DNA of 64,000 nt, taken from contig NC_022234.1 in the NCBI RefSeq assembly GCF_000463015.1, positions 1-64,000 on the forward strand, given 5' to 3'. The notes below the pieces were generated by a model. The model was given only the letters and a program-made list of their open reading frames with translations. It was not told where the DNA came from and did no database searches. The stretch comes from Variovorax paradoxus B4. Its GTDB lineage: Bacteria > Pseudomonadota > Gammaproteobacteria > Burkholderiales > Burkholderiaceae_C. Positions 18,629-27,223 of the stretch are shown here, piece by piece. The translations under genes and the position numbers were made by a program. Numbering within the stretch: position 1 is the stretch's first letter; each line of letters starts with the position of its first letter.

Positions 18629-20741
18629 GGGTGCTTTCCTGGCGCTCGATCACCGCGTCGACGGCCCAGCCACCCTGGCCGGCGTCGCCGACGATCAACG
18701 GGTTGAGGTCGATCGATGCAATGGCCTGCGGATGCGCGGCCGCCAGGGCGCCCAGCGCCACGGCGGTGCGCGCCACCACGTCGAGGTCGACCGGCGCCTC
18801 GCCGCGCACGCCGGCGAGGATCGGTGCGATGCGCAGTGTCCGCAGCTTGGCGATCACGTCGGCTTCCGAGAACGGATGGAGCAGCACGACGAAGTCGCGC
18901 AGCGCCTCGACGTACTTGCCTCCGTCGCTCACCATCACGACAGTGCCGAAGAGCGGGTCTTGCCGCACACCGAGTGCGAACTCGCGGCGGCCGCGCACCC
19001 GCTGCGCCACGATCACGCCGTCGAGCGGAACGCCCATCGCGGCAACGCGCTCTGCGCATGCGGTCCAGGCTTCGGCGGCCTGTTGCGCGGTCTGCACGTC
19101 GAGGAACACCAAGCCATGTTCCGACTTGTGCGGAATCTGCGCCGAACAGGCCTTGACCACCACGTGCGGTCCGAGCGCCTGCCACGCGGCCACGGCCTCG
19201 TCGAGGTTGCGGCACAGGCGGTACGGCGCGGTCGGAATGCCAGCGCCGGCCAGCAGCGCAAGGCTGTCGGCTTCGCTCAGCAGCGGCGCATCGCCGGCCG
19301 GTAGCGCTGGCATGCGCGATACGGCCGATGCTGCGGCCGTGCGCGCCGCGGCCTGCTGCTGCAACGTGCCGTGCCGGCTCCACTGGTGCAGCGCATCGAC
19401 CGCGTCCGTCTCGTGGACGAACACCGGCACGCCGGCGTCGCGAAAGGACTGCCGCACCGAGGCCTGCGGTGCAGACACCGCCGTCGGTTTGCCGCGCGTG
19501 GCAGCAAAGCGCGCCGTGTCGCGCGCCATGCCGGGCAGGTCGTAGCCTTCGCCGGCCACCGGCACGCCGACGAGGAACATGTCGGCCTGCGGGTCGGCCG
19601 CGAGTGCGCCCAGCGTGTCGGCGTACATCCCTCCCCGCGTCATGAGCGATGCGGTGAGATCGACGGGGTTCTGCGCCGTCGCGAAGCTCGGCATGATGCC
19701 GGCCAACGCCTTCACGACCGGTTCGCCCAGTTCCGCCAGCGGCAGGCCGAGCGATTCGGCTGCATCTGCGCACAGCACGCCGACGGCGCCGCTGTGGCTC
19801 ATCACGACCAGGCGCTCGGCCGGCCGAGGCGGGGACGCGAGGTAGAGTTCGACGGCATTGATCAGGCCGTGCACATCCTGTGCACGCCAGATGCCATGGC
19901 GCTCGAAGAAGGCATCCACCACCACGTCGTCGTTCACGATGGCGCCGGTGTGCGACGCGGCGGCCTTCGCGCCGTGCGCGCTGCGGCCCGACTTGAGCGC
20001 CACCACCGCCGCGCCGCGCGCCGCGGCGAGGCGCGCCACCTCGGCCAGCATGGCGGGGTCGTTCAGCGATTCGATGTACATCAGGACAACGCGGATCGCC
20101 GGGTCGGCTGCCGCGGCCAGGGCCAGTTCGCACACCGTAGCGTCGGCGTCGTTGCCCGAGGCCACGAGATAGCGCACGCCCACGCCGCGTTCGCGCAACA
20201 TGGCGTAGGGCATGACGCTGGCGGCGCCGCTCTGGCTGACGATGGCGACCGGCCCGTCCTGGGGTGCGACTTCCATGAACATGGTGCTGAAGTTCATCAC
20301 CGCACCGGTGCTGAAGTTGGCGACGCCCTGCGCGTTCGGCCCGATCAATCGGATGCCCAGGCGCCGTGCCTGCGCCACCAGCGCTTGCTGCCGTGCGACG
20401 CCGTCACTGCCGGTTTCGCCGAAGCCCGAGCTCATGACGATGGCGCTGCCGACACCGCGCGCGGCGCACTGGTCGATGACACCGGCCACCGCGTCCTGTC
20501 CGACCGCGACGATCGCAACGTCGGGCGTTTCGGGCACCGCGTCCAATGAAGGGTAGGCCGCCAGGCCCTGGACAGTCGCGCGCTTGGGATTGATCGGGTA
20601 CACCGCGCCCTGGAAGCCGAAGCGCTGCAGGTAGTGCAGCGGCCGGCCGCCGACCTTGTTGCGGTCTTCGGTGGCGCCGACGACGGCGATGCGTTGCGGC
20701 GCAAAAGCGCGCTGCAGGCGGGGATCGAGAAGAGAGGCCAT
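18615..20741 (-). CDS. NDP-forming acyl-CoA synthetase (acetate-CoA ligase family)
   Basis: A 708-residue fused acyl-CoA synthetase of the ADP-forming type, activating a carboxylic acid with CoA and ATP. Order: CoA-binding Rossmann domain (about 10-130, IAVVGATEDRNKVGGRPL), two succinyl-CoA-ligase-like domains (about 145-450, VAIVSQSGAASVMP and VVMSHSGAVGVLCAD, the latter with the expected phospho-histidine region), then an ATP-grasp domain (about 480-700, HVVVKACSAQIPHKSE). It is the activating enzyme of the operon and follows the Bug receptor gene by 7 bp. FerA of lignin-degrading bacteria has the same architecture, but the family also serves many fatty and aromatic acids. Confidence 0.9.
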   Translation of the reverse strand: MASLLDPRLQRAFAPQRIAVVGATEDRNKVGGRPLHYLQRFGFQGAVYPINPKRATVQGLAAYPSLDAVPETPDVAIVAVGQDAVAGVIDQCAARGVGSAIVMSSGFGETGSDGVARQQALVAQARRLGIRLIGPNAQGVANFSTGAVMNFSTMFMEVAPQDGPVAIVSQSGAASVMPYAMLRERGVGVRYLVASGNDADATVCELALAAAADPAIRVVLMYIESLNDPAMLAEVARLAAARGAAVVALKSGRSAHGAKAAASHTGAIVNDDVVVDAFFERHGIWRAQDVHGLINAVELYLASPPRPAERLVVMSHSGAVGVLCADAAESLGLPLAELGEPVVKALAGIMPSFATAQNPVDLTASLMTRGGMYADTLGALAADPQADMFLVGVPVAGEGYDLPGMARDTARFAATRGKPTAVSAPQASVRQSFRDAGVPVFVHETDAVDALHQWSRHGTLQQQAAARTAAASAVSRMPALPAGDAPLLSEADSLALLAGAGIPTAPYRLCRNLDEAVAAWQALGPHVVVKACSAQIPHKSEHGLVFLDVQTAQQAAEAWTACAERVAAMGVPLDGVIVAQRVRGRREFALGVRQDPLFGTVVMVSDGGKYVEALRDFVVLLHPFSEADVIAKLRTLRIAPILAGVRGEAPVDLDVVARTAVALGALAAAHPQAIASIDLNPLIVGDAGQGGWAVDAVIERQESTHANP

Positions 20742-20748
20742 GGGTTTT

Positions 20749-21726
20749 TCAGTCGAGGCTGGCGCCGGAGTTCTTCACCACCGGTGCCCACTTGGCGGTG
20801 TCGCTCTTGATGAGCGCGGCGAATTCGGCGGGGGTGGTAGTGCGGGCTTCGGCGCCGTCGGCTTCCATGCGTTTCTTCATCTCGTCGGTGGCCATCACGG
20901 CGGCCATCTCGCGCTGCAGCCGCTCGACCACCGGCGCGGGCGTACCCCTTGGCGCCAGCACCCCGTACCAGATCGTCACGTCAAAGCCCTTGAGGCCGGC
21001 TTCCTGCGCGGTCGGTACGTTGGGCAGCAGCGGCGAGCGCTTCGGACCGGTCACAGCCAGCGCCTGCACTTTGTTTGCAGCGATGTTCTGGGTCTGCTGG
21101 GCGATGGTGTCGAACATCATCGACAGGCGACCGCCCAGCAGATCGACCAACGCGGGCGCGGAGCCCTTGTAGGGAATGTGATTGATCTGGATGGCCGCCG
21201 AGGTGCGGAACAGCTCGCCCGAGAGATGGTTCGAGCTGCCGTTGCCGGCGGAGCCATAGGTCAGTTCGCCGGGCTTGGCCTTGGCGAGCGCCACCAGATC
21301 GGCCAGGTTCTTCGCTGGAATCTGTGGGCTGACGACCAGCACGTTCATCGTGGTGGCCATCAGGCTGACCGGTGCGAAGTCCTTCACCGGGTCATAGCGC
21401 AGCTTGGTGTAGAGGCTAGGGTTGATCGCCATCGTGCCGGTGGTGCCGAAGAAGAGCGTGTGCCCGTCGGCGGGGGCGCGTGCCACCAGTTCCGCGGCGA
21501 TGCCGCCGCCGGCGCCACCGCGGTTGTCGATGATCACCTGCTGGCCGAGCCGGTCGCCCAGCTTCTGTGCCAGCACGCGCGCCATCGCGTCGGTCGGTCC
21601 GCCGGCGGGGAAGGGGACGACGAGCGTGACGGGCTGCCTGGGGTAGGCGGGTGCCTGCGCGTGAACCAGGGGGGCGACCAGCAGGCAGGAAGCGAGCGCG
21701 GCGGCGAGCGAATGCATGAACTTCAA
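20749..21726 (-). CDS. Bug-family (TctC-type) periplasmic solute receptor
   Basis: A 325-residue periplasmic binding protein of the tripartite tricarboxylate transporter class: signal peptide to about residue 24 (ending PLVHAQA), then YPRQPVTLVVPFPAGGPTD and the usual Venus-flytrap signatures (IIDNRGGAGGGIAAE, SYGSAGNGSSNHL-type, IPYKGSAPALVDLLGG). The start is TTG at 21726, because AAGGAG lies six bases before it; the in-frame ATG nine bases later (21717) is too far from that site. It heads the acid-catabolism operon and is divergent from a LysR gene. Orphan Bug receptors like this, without TctAB, may sense or deliver a carboxylate. Confidence 0.88.
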   Translation of the reverse strand: MKFMHSLAAALASCLLVAPLVHAQAPAYPRQPVTLVVPFPAGGPTDAMARVLAQKLGDRLGQQVIIDNRGGAGGGIAAELVARAPADGHTLFFGTTGTMAINPSLYTKLRYDPVKDFAPVSLMATTMNVLVVSPQIPAKNLADLVALAKAKPGELTYGSAGNGSSNHLSGELFRTSAAIQINHIPYKGSAPALVDLLGGRLSMMFDTIAQQTQNIAANKVQALAVTGPKRSPLLPNVPTAQEAGLKGFDVTIWYGVLAPRGTPAPVVERLQREMAAVMATDEMKKRMEADGAEARTTTPAEFAALIKSDTAKWAPVVKNSGASLD

Positions 21727-21792
21727 GGTTGTCTCCTTTTCTTGTGAGGTGCCATGCGAGGTTAGGCTTCTGTGTGATTTCAAGAAAGAGGA

Positions 21793-21806
21793 ATATGTCG
21801 ATATCA
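21793..21806. promoter_or_regulatory. Candidate LysR box between Bug operon and lysR gene
   Basis: ATATGTCGATAT dyad with a T-N11-A span (T at 21794, A at 21806) in the 101-bp divergent gap, 22 bp before the LysR start. Position and shape fit an autoregulatory LysR site; binding is inferred. Confidence 0.4.
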
Positions 21807-21827
21807 GGTTTCCATTAAAGTGAATCC

Positions 21828-22754
21828 ATGAAGTTAAAGCAGCTCTCCACCTTCCTGCTGGTGGCCGACATGCAGTCGCTCTCGCGGGCGGCCATTGCGT
21901 CGGACACGGCCCAGTCGCTCGTGAGCCGGCAGATCGCCATGCTCGAAGCGCAGTGGGGGCGACGGCTGTTCGACCGTACGGGGCGCGGCATGACGCTGTC
22001 GGACTTCGGGCGCCGGATGTACCCCGAGGTCAAGCAGATCGTCGAACAGATGCGCCAGCTCGACGCTGCGGCGAGCGAGGCGGCCGGCGTGCTAACCGGC
22101 ACGGTGCATGTCGGCGTGCTGCCGTCGCTGTCGCGCCAGCTGCTGCCGATGCTGCTGGCCGAAGTGCGCGAGAAGGCGCCGGCGCTGCGTCTGCACGCGA
22201 CGGAAGGTTTCAGCGGCAGCCTCGACGAGCAGCTTGCCTCCGGCCGCCTGGACATGATCGTGGTCAACCGCTATGGCTCGCTGGCGCTGCGTGGGGAGGA
22301 CGTGCTCGGCAAGGTCGAGACCTTTCTTGTCGGCAGGCCCGGCAGTCTCCGGCTTCAAGGCGAGACGGTCGCCTTCGGCGACCTGGCAGGCATTCCCTTC
22401 GTTCTGCCTTCCACGCCCAACGGCCTGCGCACGACCGTGGACATGCTCGCACGCAAGCGCGGCATTGCCATCGATGTGCTGATGGAGGTGGATACATTGA
22501 CGGCCATGAAGGACGTGGCCATGAGCGGCCATGCATTCACCCTCTTGCCCGTCACTGCCATCCGAGAGGAGCTTCTCGCAGGCACGCTGGCGGCGGTGCG
22601 GGTCGTGAAGCCCGGCATGAGGCGCACCATTGCATTGAGTCTTGTCAGGCACCGTCCCCTGTCCCAGGGTGCCCGGCTCGTGGCGACAATGGTTCGGCAT
22701 CTGGCGGTGCAATTGCTCAAAAGCTCCGAGGATTTGCAACTGCCGGTGGCCTGA
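21828..22754 (+). CDS. LysR-family transcription regulator
   Basis: A 308-residue LysR regulator: winged helix-turn-helix at residues 1-60 (MKLKQLSTFLLVADMQSLSR, then SLVSRQIAMLEAQWGRRLF) and a substrate-binding domain from about 90 (GTVHVGVLPSLSRQLLPMLL). It is of the Nac/CynR-like subgroup. It diverges from the Bug receptor and acyl-CoA catabolism operon and is its likely activator, with the operon's carboxylate or its CoA ester as coinducer. Confidence 0.91.
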   Translation: MKLKQLSTFLLVADMQSLSRAAIASDTAQSLVSRQIAMLEAQWGRRLFDRTGRGMTLSDFGRRMYPEVKQIVEQMRQLDAAASEAAGVLTGTVHVGVLPSLSRQLLPMLLAEVREKAPALRLHATEGFSGSLDEQLASGRLDMIVVNRYGSLALRGEDVLGKVETFLVGRPGSLRLQGETVAFGDLAGIPFVLPSTPNGLRTTVDMLARKRGIAIDVLMEVDTLTAMKDVAMSGHAFTLLPVTAIREELLAGTLAAVRVVKPGMRRTIALSLVRHRPLSQGARLVATMVRHLAVQLLKSSEDLQLPVA

Positions 22755-22828
22755 GTTCCCCGGCGCGGCACCGGTCCGGATCCGATGCGGCATACTCCCA
22801 CCCCCCAACTCGCCAGAGACCCCGCTGA

Positions 22829-23752
22829 ATGGACAAGGAAGTCGACCCCAAAGTGCTCGCCGTCATCGATGAGATGCGGCTTTCAGGACCACGGCTCACG
22901 CCGGTCGAGATCGTCGCGAAGATGGGTGTCTTCGATGCGCGGGAAAAGCCGTTCGATCACGCCTGGCTCGCGACGGGCGACAACGTCATTGCCACCATCT
23001 GGGCCGAATTCGTGAACATCGGCGCCGACGGGCGCTGGTTCTGCCTCGAGTCGCTGGACACGCAGCACCGTGTCGGCGGCGGCGTGCGGAGCCCCCAGCA
23101 GATCCAGCGCGCCAAGGACCGCCGTGCGCTGCTCAAGCGCACCGTCGATGCAGGCCAGGGCTTTCGTGCCGTGCTGCAGACCAACCGGGTGGCCATTGCC
23201 GAGCTGGAGAGCAACAAGAGCGCGAAGGTCTCCACCCGGGTGCGTGACGATGCCGAATGGCATGTCGCAACCTGGGATTCCGATCAGCAACTCGCGGTCC
23301 TGGTCCGCGGTCCGCGCGGCTGGGTGCCGGGCGAAGCGGAAATACAGGCGGCCAAGGCGCGAGGCAGCGTGCCGGACGCTGCCGGCGATCCGGGCGTGGC
23401 GGCTGCCGAGCGGTCGGCCTCGCGGGAAGAGGTCCAGGCCGCGGCCATGGACTACGTGATGCGCCACTTCAAGGGCTACGGCTACAACGCCGAGGACGTC
23501 AGCAGCCAGAAACTCGGCTACGACCTCGAAGTGTCGAACGCGAAGGGGGCCAAGCTTCTCAGGGTGGTGGTGAAGGGCACATCCACGGGGGTGCCCAGTT
23601 TCCGGCTCACGGGCGAAGAACGCGCATGCTCGGCACGCGAGCCGCTCTGGCGGCTGCTGGTGGTCGCCGATGCAATCGGCACCGCGGCGCAGCACAAGAT
23701 CTACAAGCCTTCCGAAATGGAACAGGCGCCGGGGTTCGAGCCGCTGGATTAG
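22829..23752 (+). CDS. DUF3883 domain-containing protein
   Basis: A 307-residue cytosolic protein of unknown function. Residues 1-190 are not recognised. The C-terminal third (about 195-290) matches the DUF3883 pattern: an alpha-helical lead (AAMDYVMRHFKGYGYNAEDVS), K-LGYDLEVSN, then LLRVVVKGTSTG and RLTGEERACS. This fold is related to restriction-endonuclease-like PD-(D/E)XK cores and is usually part of large DNA-modification or defence proteins; here D in GYDLEV and K in VVVKGT fit the core positions. It stands alone between lysR and a channel gene, so no partner suggests its role. The start ATG 22829 has GACCCC upstream, a poor ribosome site. Confidence 0.7.
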   Translation: MDKEVDPKVLAVIDEMRLSGPRLTPVEIVAKMGVFDAREKPFDHAWLATGDNVIATIWAEFVNIGADGRWFCLESLDTQHRVGGGVRSPQQIQRAKDRRALLKRTVDAGQGFRAVLQTNRVAIAELESNKSAKVSTRVRDDAEWHVATWDSDQQLAVLVRGPRGWVPGEAEIQAAKARGSVPDAAGDPGVAAAERSASREEVQAAAMDYVMRHFKGYGYNAEDVSSQKLGYDLEVSNAKGAKLLRVVVKGTSTGVPSFRLTGEERACSAREPLWRLLVVADAIGTAAQHKIYKPSEMEQAPGFEPLD

Positions 23753-23800
23753 CGGGCGGCCGCTGCCTTCGTCGCGGCTGTGCGCCAGGAAAGCCCCGGC

Positions 23801-24799
23801 TCATGTGAACAGCTTTCCGTTGAACGCGATGCGCAGGGTACGCACGGTGAGCACCCCCAGCGCCACGGTCAGCATCCCGAGCAGCAGGACTGCGACGACC
23901 CAGAGCGGCGCGCTCCCGCGCAGTTGCGCGTACTTCAGCGCCGCATTGGCCAGTGCGGCCATCGGAAAGCCGATCGCCCACCACGCCGGGGAGAACTTCA
24001 CGCCGGGCCGGAACACCTTCGGCGCAAGCACCGCGAACATGAAGAGCGCGAAGTAGAAGAGCAGCGCGGCAAAGCGGTCGATGCTGCCCGTGATGTTCGT
24101 GTAGGCGAGGAACCCGACCGCGAAGGGCCCCACGAGGATCATCAGCGAGGGCGTCATCGCCGGCGCGAGCGGCGCCTGGTGCACCAGCCGGCCGACGATG
24201 AGCACGAACAGCACCAGTGCGAGCACCGCGCCCACGGCCATCGCCAGCAAGTTGAGCTCCGCGGCCCAGGCCATGGACGGGTCGTGCCCGGCGGTCACTG
24301 CGATGTCCAGCGTGGCGACGCCAGGAATCAGCCAGGCCGGCACTGCATGCGACGCATCCACCTGCCCTCTGAGCAGGCGCGAGACCACCACGAAGCCGAG
24401 CACGAAGGTCGCGATCGCGCCCAGGGTCCACAGCGCGTGCGCGGCGGATGCGCTGTAGGGCGCGATCACGGCCGACAGCAGCAGCATCGAGATGACGATG
24501 GTGCCGAAGAAGTTGCCGGTCACCGGGTGATGGAATTCCGCATGCACAGCTTGCGGATGCCTGGCCAGCTTCGTCGCATAGCCCAGCGCCAGCAGCGCGA
24601 AGACGCCGAGCGCAAAGGCGCCGATGACCTCGCCAATGACGGCCGGCGCGCCCAGGCTGCCATGTGCCAGCCGCCAGGCCAGGGCGAGCCCCGAAAGCCC
24701 CATGACGGAACCAAACAGGTTGACGGGCAGGTTGCGCAGCGAAGCCTCGCTGGAGGGGTGGAACACCGGAAAGGGCGGATTCAATGACTCGTTCTGCAT
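23801..24799 (-). CDS. SLAC1/TehA (TDT) family anion channel or C4-dicarboxylate transporter
   Basis: A 332-residue integral membrane protein with about ten hydrophobic helices. It matches the tellurite-resistance/dicarboxylate transporter (TDT) fold: NLFGSVMGLSGLALAWR at the start, HPVTGNFFGTIVISMLLLS in helix 3, and a central conserved phenylalanine-rich pore segment. Family members conduct small anions or export malate, sulfite or tellurite-linked species. ATG 24799 was selected; the frame is open far upstream but that part is antisense to the next gene. It is divergent from the GATase-AraC regulator at 24908, which may control it. Confidence 0.85.
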   Translation of the reverse strand: MQNESLNPPFPVFHPSSEASLRNLPVNLFGSVMGLSGLALAWRLAHGSLGAPAVIGEVIGAFALGVFALLALGYATKLARHPQAVHAEFHHPVTGNFFGTIVISMLLLSAVIAPYSASAAHALWTLGAIATFVLGFVVVSRLLRGQVDASHAVPAWLIPGVATLDIAVTAGHDPSMAWAAELNLLAMAVGAVLALVLFVLIVGRLVHQAPLAPAMTPSLMILVGPFAVGFLAYTNITGSIDRFAALLFYFALFMFAVLAPKVFRPGVKFSPAWWAIGFPMAALANAALKYAQLRGSAPLWVVAVLLLGMLTVALGVLTVRTLRIAFNGKLFT

Positions 24800-24907
24800 G
24801 ATGGCCTTGTCGGCTGAATTTGCTGGTATGGATAGTTTCTGCCAAACTGCCTGCGCCGTGGGCGCCGCGGCACGACGTTTTCCGCCAATCATCGAGCCTT
24901 CACCGCC

Positions 24908-25861
24908 ATGCGTGTCGCGATCCTTGCGTTTCCCCGTGTCCAGCTGCTCGACGTCGCCGGCCCTGCCGACGTGTTCGCCGAGGCGGCCCGCCAGCTCGGG
25001 CAGCCGCGCGCCTACCAGGTGCAGGTGATCGGTACCGAGACAGGGTTGCTCAAGAGCAGCAGCGGGGTGCGGTTGGCGGTCGATGCCACGGTGGGCACGC
25101 ATCGCGGGCCGATCGACACCTTGCTCGTGGCCGGCAGCCCCGGCATGGATGACATGGTCGGCGATGCGGTGCTGCACAACTGGCTCAGGCGCCAATCGCG
25201 CACGGTGCGCCGCTACGGCTCGGTGTGCAGCGGCGCCTTCGTGCTCGCGTCCGCCGGGCTGCTGGACGGCAAGCGCGTGGCGACCCACTGGAACTCCACT
25301 GCGCGCCTGGCCACGGCCTACCCGCTGGCATGTGTCGAACCGGACGCGATCTACGTGAAGGACGGCAAGCTCTTCACCTCGGCCGGGGTGACCGCGGGCA
25401 TGGACCTGGCGCTCGCCATGGTGGAGGAGGACCACGGTCGCGAACTCGCGCTGCGCGTCGCGCGCGAGCTGGTGATGTTCCTCAAGCGCCCGGGCGGCCA
25501 GAGCCAGTTCAGCGCCCACCTGGCGGCCCAGACTTCCGAGCGCTCGGGCATGCGGCAGGTGCAGGACCATGTGCTTTCGCACCTGAAGGACGACCTGTCC
25601 GTGCCGGCGCTGGCCGCGCGCGCGGGCATGAGCGAGCGCAGCTTCGCGCGGCTCTTTCGAAGCGAGACCGGCACCACGCCGGCCGAGTTCGTCGAGAACG
25701 CCCGCATCGATGCTGCCCGCCGCCTGGCCGAGGAGTCGCAGCTGCCGGCCAAGCGCCTGGCGGGCGAGGTGGGCTATGCCAACGTGGACGGCTTCAGGCG
25801 CGCATTCGGCCGGCGTCTCGGCGTGAGCCTCGTGGAGTATCGGAGGCGGTTCGCGAAATGA
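24908..25861 (+). CDS. GATase1-like/AraC transcription regulator (FtrA type)
   Basis: A 317-residue regulator with an intact DJ-1/PfpI domain (about 1-190, VAILAFPRVQLLDVAGPADV; cysteine elbow YGSVCSGAFVLASAGLLDGK) and an AraC DNA-binding domain (about 215-315, LSVPALAARAGMSERSFARLF, then GYANVDGFRRAFGRRLGVS). Unlike the copy at 1769-2740 the cysteine motif is complete. It probably senses a nitrogenous metabolite. It is divergent from the SLAC1-type channel gene, its likely target, and its stop precedes the amide-operon leader. Confidence 0.9.
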   Translation: MRVAILAFPRVQLLDVAGPADVFAEAARQLGQPRAYQVQVIGTETGLLKSSSGVRLAVDATVGTHRGPIDTLLVAGSPGMDDMVGDAVLHNWLRRQSRTVRRYGSVCSGAFVLASAGLLDGKRVATHWNSTARLATAYPLACVEPDAIYVKDGKLFTSAGVTAGMDLALAMVEEDHGRELALRVARELVMFLKRPGGQSQFSAHLAAQTSERSGMRQVQDHVLSHLKDDLSVPALAARAGMSERSFARLFRSETGTTPAEFVENARIDAARRLAEESQLPAKRLAGEVGYANVDGFRRAFGRRLGVSLVEYRRRFAK

Positions 25862-25962
25862 AGGCTGAGTGCGGTGCCGCCGTGCTTGCCGCGGATGCGA
25901 TCAGGCCGAGGCAACGCGAGACGGGCCGCGGTCGTTCTTCGCGCAGTACTGGTAAAGTGCGT

Positions 25963-25977
25963 CGCATCGGCGATGCG
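25963..25977 (+). promoter_or_regulatory. Upstream hairpin of the amiC leader
   Basis: CGCATC-GGC-GATGCG, immediately followed by a second complementary copy (GATGC-GGC-GCATC at 25972-25984), giving two mutually exclusive hairpins. It occupies the place of hairpin 1 of an ANTAR target but has a three-base rather than six-base loop, so assignment is weak. Confidence 0.3.
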
Positions 25978-25998
25978 GCGCATCGTCCAATGAAACTC

Positions 25999-26014
25999 GG
26001 AGCAGTGAAGCTCC
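25999..26014 (+). promoter_or_regulatory. ANTAR-type antiterminator hairpin in the amiC leader
   Basis: GGAGC-AGTGAA-GCTCC: a 5-bp stem closed by a hexaloop with A at position 1 and G at position 4, the residues read by ANTAR-domain proteins. Its 3' arm (26010-26014) is also the beginning of the 5' arm of the terminator at 26009-26049, so the two structures exclude each other. The antiterminator AmiR is encoded two genes downstream. Confidence 0.72.
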
Positions 26015-26049
26015 CAACGGTCCACGCGTGACCGTTGGGAGCTTTTTTT
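26009..26049 (+). terminator. Intrinsic terminator (attenuator) before amiC
   Basis: A perfect 14-bp stem, AGCTCCCAACGGTC with GACCGTTGGGAGCT, loop CACGCGT, followed by seven T at 26043-26049. It lies only 17 bases before the amiC start codon, after the upstream regulator has ended, so it can act as a leader attenuator as well as ending the upstream transcript. Confidence 0.9.
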
Positions 26050-26066
26050 CTTTTGAAAGACCCATC

Positions 26067-27212
26067 GTGAGCACATTCACAGCGCGAACCTGGCGAGTCG
26101 GCGTCCTGTTCTCCACCACGGGGGTCACCGCGGCGGTGGAGCGGACGCAGCAGGCGGCCACCCTGCTGGCGATCGAGGAGATCAACGAGAGCGGTGGCGT
26201 GCTCGGACGGCCGATCGAACCGGTGATCTACGACCCGGCGTCCCGTCCCAAGCGGTACCGCGAACTGGCAAAGCAGTTGTGTGACAAGGACGGCGTGGCG
26301 GTCATCTTCGGGGGCTACATGTCCAGCACGCGCAAGGCGGTGCTCCCGGTGGTCGAGGCCCATCGCGCGCTGCTGTTCTACCCGACGCTCTATGAAGGCT
26401 TCGAGTATTCGCCGAACTGCGTCTACACCGGCGCGGCGCCCAATCAGAACTCGGTGCAACTGGTGCGCTATCTGACGCAGCATTTCGGCAAGCGGCTCTT
26501 CCTGGTCGGATCGGACTACGTCTACCCCTACGAGTCGAACCGGATCATCGCGGACCTGTTCCGCCAGGCGGGCGGCGAGGTGCTCGACGAGATGTACGTG
26601 CCGCTGCGCGTGGCGGACATCGACATGGCAAAGGTGATCCGGCGGATCAAGGCGGCCAAGCCCGATGTGGTCTATTCAACCGTCGTGGGCGATGGCATCG
26701 CCCACTTCTACGGTGCGTACCGCGAAGCCGGTTTCGACCAGCGCACCCATCCCATTGCGAGCCAGTCCACACAGGAAGCGGAGATCGCCCAGATGGCCGA
26801 AGGCGTGGCGGAGGGCAGCATCACGGCGGCACCGTACTTCTCGACGCTGCAGAGTCCCGCGAACCTGAGGTTCGTGGCGGCCTACCGCAAGCGGTTCGGC
26901 CCCGACCTGCCGATCACGGCCTGCGCCGAGGCCGCCTACTTCCAGGTGAAGCTCTATGCGCAGACGCTGGAACGCGCAGGCGACGACCGGCTGGACATGA
27001 TGCTGCCTCACCTGCACGAACACGAGTTCGATGCGCCGCAGGGCAGGGTGAGGATCGATCAGGAGAACCATCACACCTATCTCTGGCCGCGCGTCGCCAG
27101 GGTCGATGCCAGCGGCACGTTCCAGGTGGTGGACGATCCAGGCATCCGGGTCAAGCCCGACCCCTACATGTATGAGAGCCGGTTCGATCCGCTTGCGGGC
27201 CGCTCGGCCTGA
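26067..27212 (+). CDS. amiC: AmiC-like amide sensor, negative regulator of AmiR
   Basis: A 381-residue cytosolic periplasmic-binding-protein fold with no signal peptide. It closely follows AmiC of the Pseudomonas amidase operon: RVGVLFSTTGVTAAVERTQ opening, STRKAVLPVVEAHRALLFYP, YEGFEYSPNCVYTGAAPNQNS (quoted as neighbouring pieces) and a shared C-terminus ending RPDPY-like VKPDPYMYE. AmiC holds AmiR inactive until a short-chain amide binds. Start is GTG at 26067, past the terminator; an earlier in-frame GTG falls inside the terminator loop. It is 11 bp before the ANTAR gene, with which it forms a sensor-antiterminator pair. Confidence 0.9.
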   Translation: MSTFTARTWRVGVLFSTTGVTAAVERTQQAATLLAIEEINESGGVLGRPIEPVIYDPASRPKRYRELAKQLCDKDGVAVIFGGYMSSTRKAVLPVVEAHRALLFYPTLYEGFEYSPNCVYTGAAPNQNSVQLVRYLTQHFGKRLFLVGSDYVYPYESNRIIADLFRQAGGEVLDEMYVPLRVADIDMAKVIRRIKAAKPDVVYSTVVGDGIAHFYGAYREAGFDQRTHPIASQSTQEAEIAQMAEGVAEGSITAAPYFSTLQSPANLRFVAAYRKRFGPDLPITACAEAAYFQVKLYAQTLERAGDDRLDMMLPHLHEHEFDAPQGRVRIDQENHHTYLWPRVARVDASGTFQVVDDPGIRVKPDPYMYESRFDPLAGRSA

Positions 27213-27223
27213 CCGGAGGCCCC

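Noticed and set aside
15566..21726. Ferulate catabolism (fcs/ech/vdh) reading of the acyl-CoA operon
   Set aside because: The gene types fit, but the crotonases lack the aromatic-rich segment of feruloyl-CoA hydratase/lyase and the ALDH has no vanillin-specific mark, so the substrate was left open.
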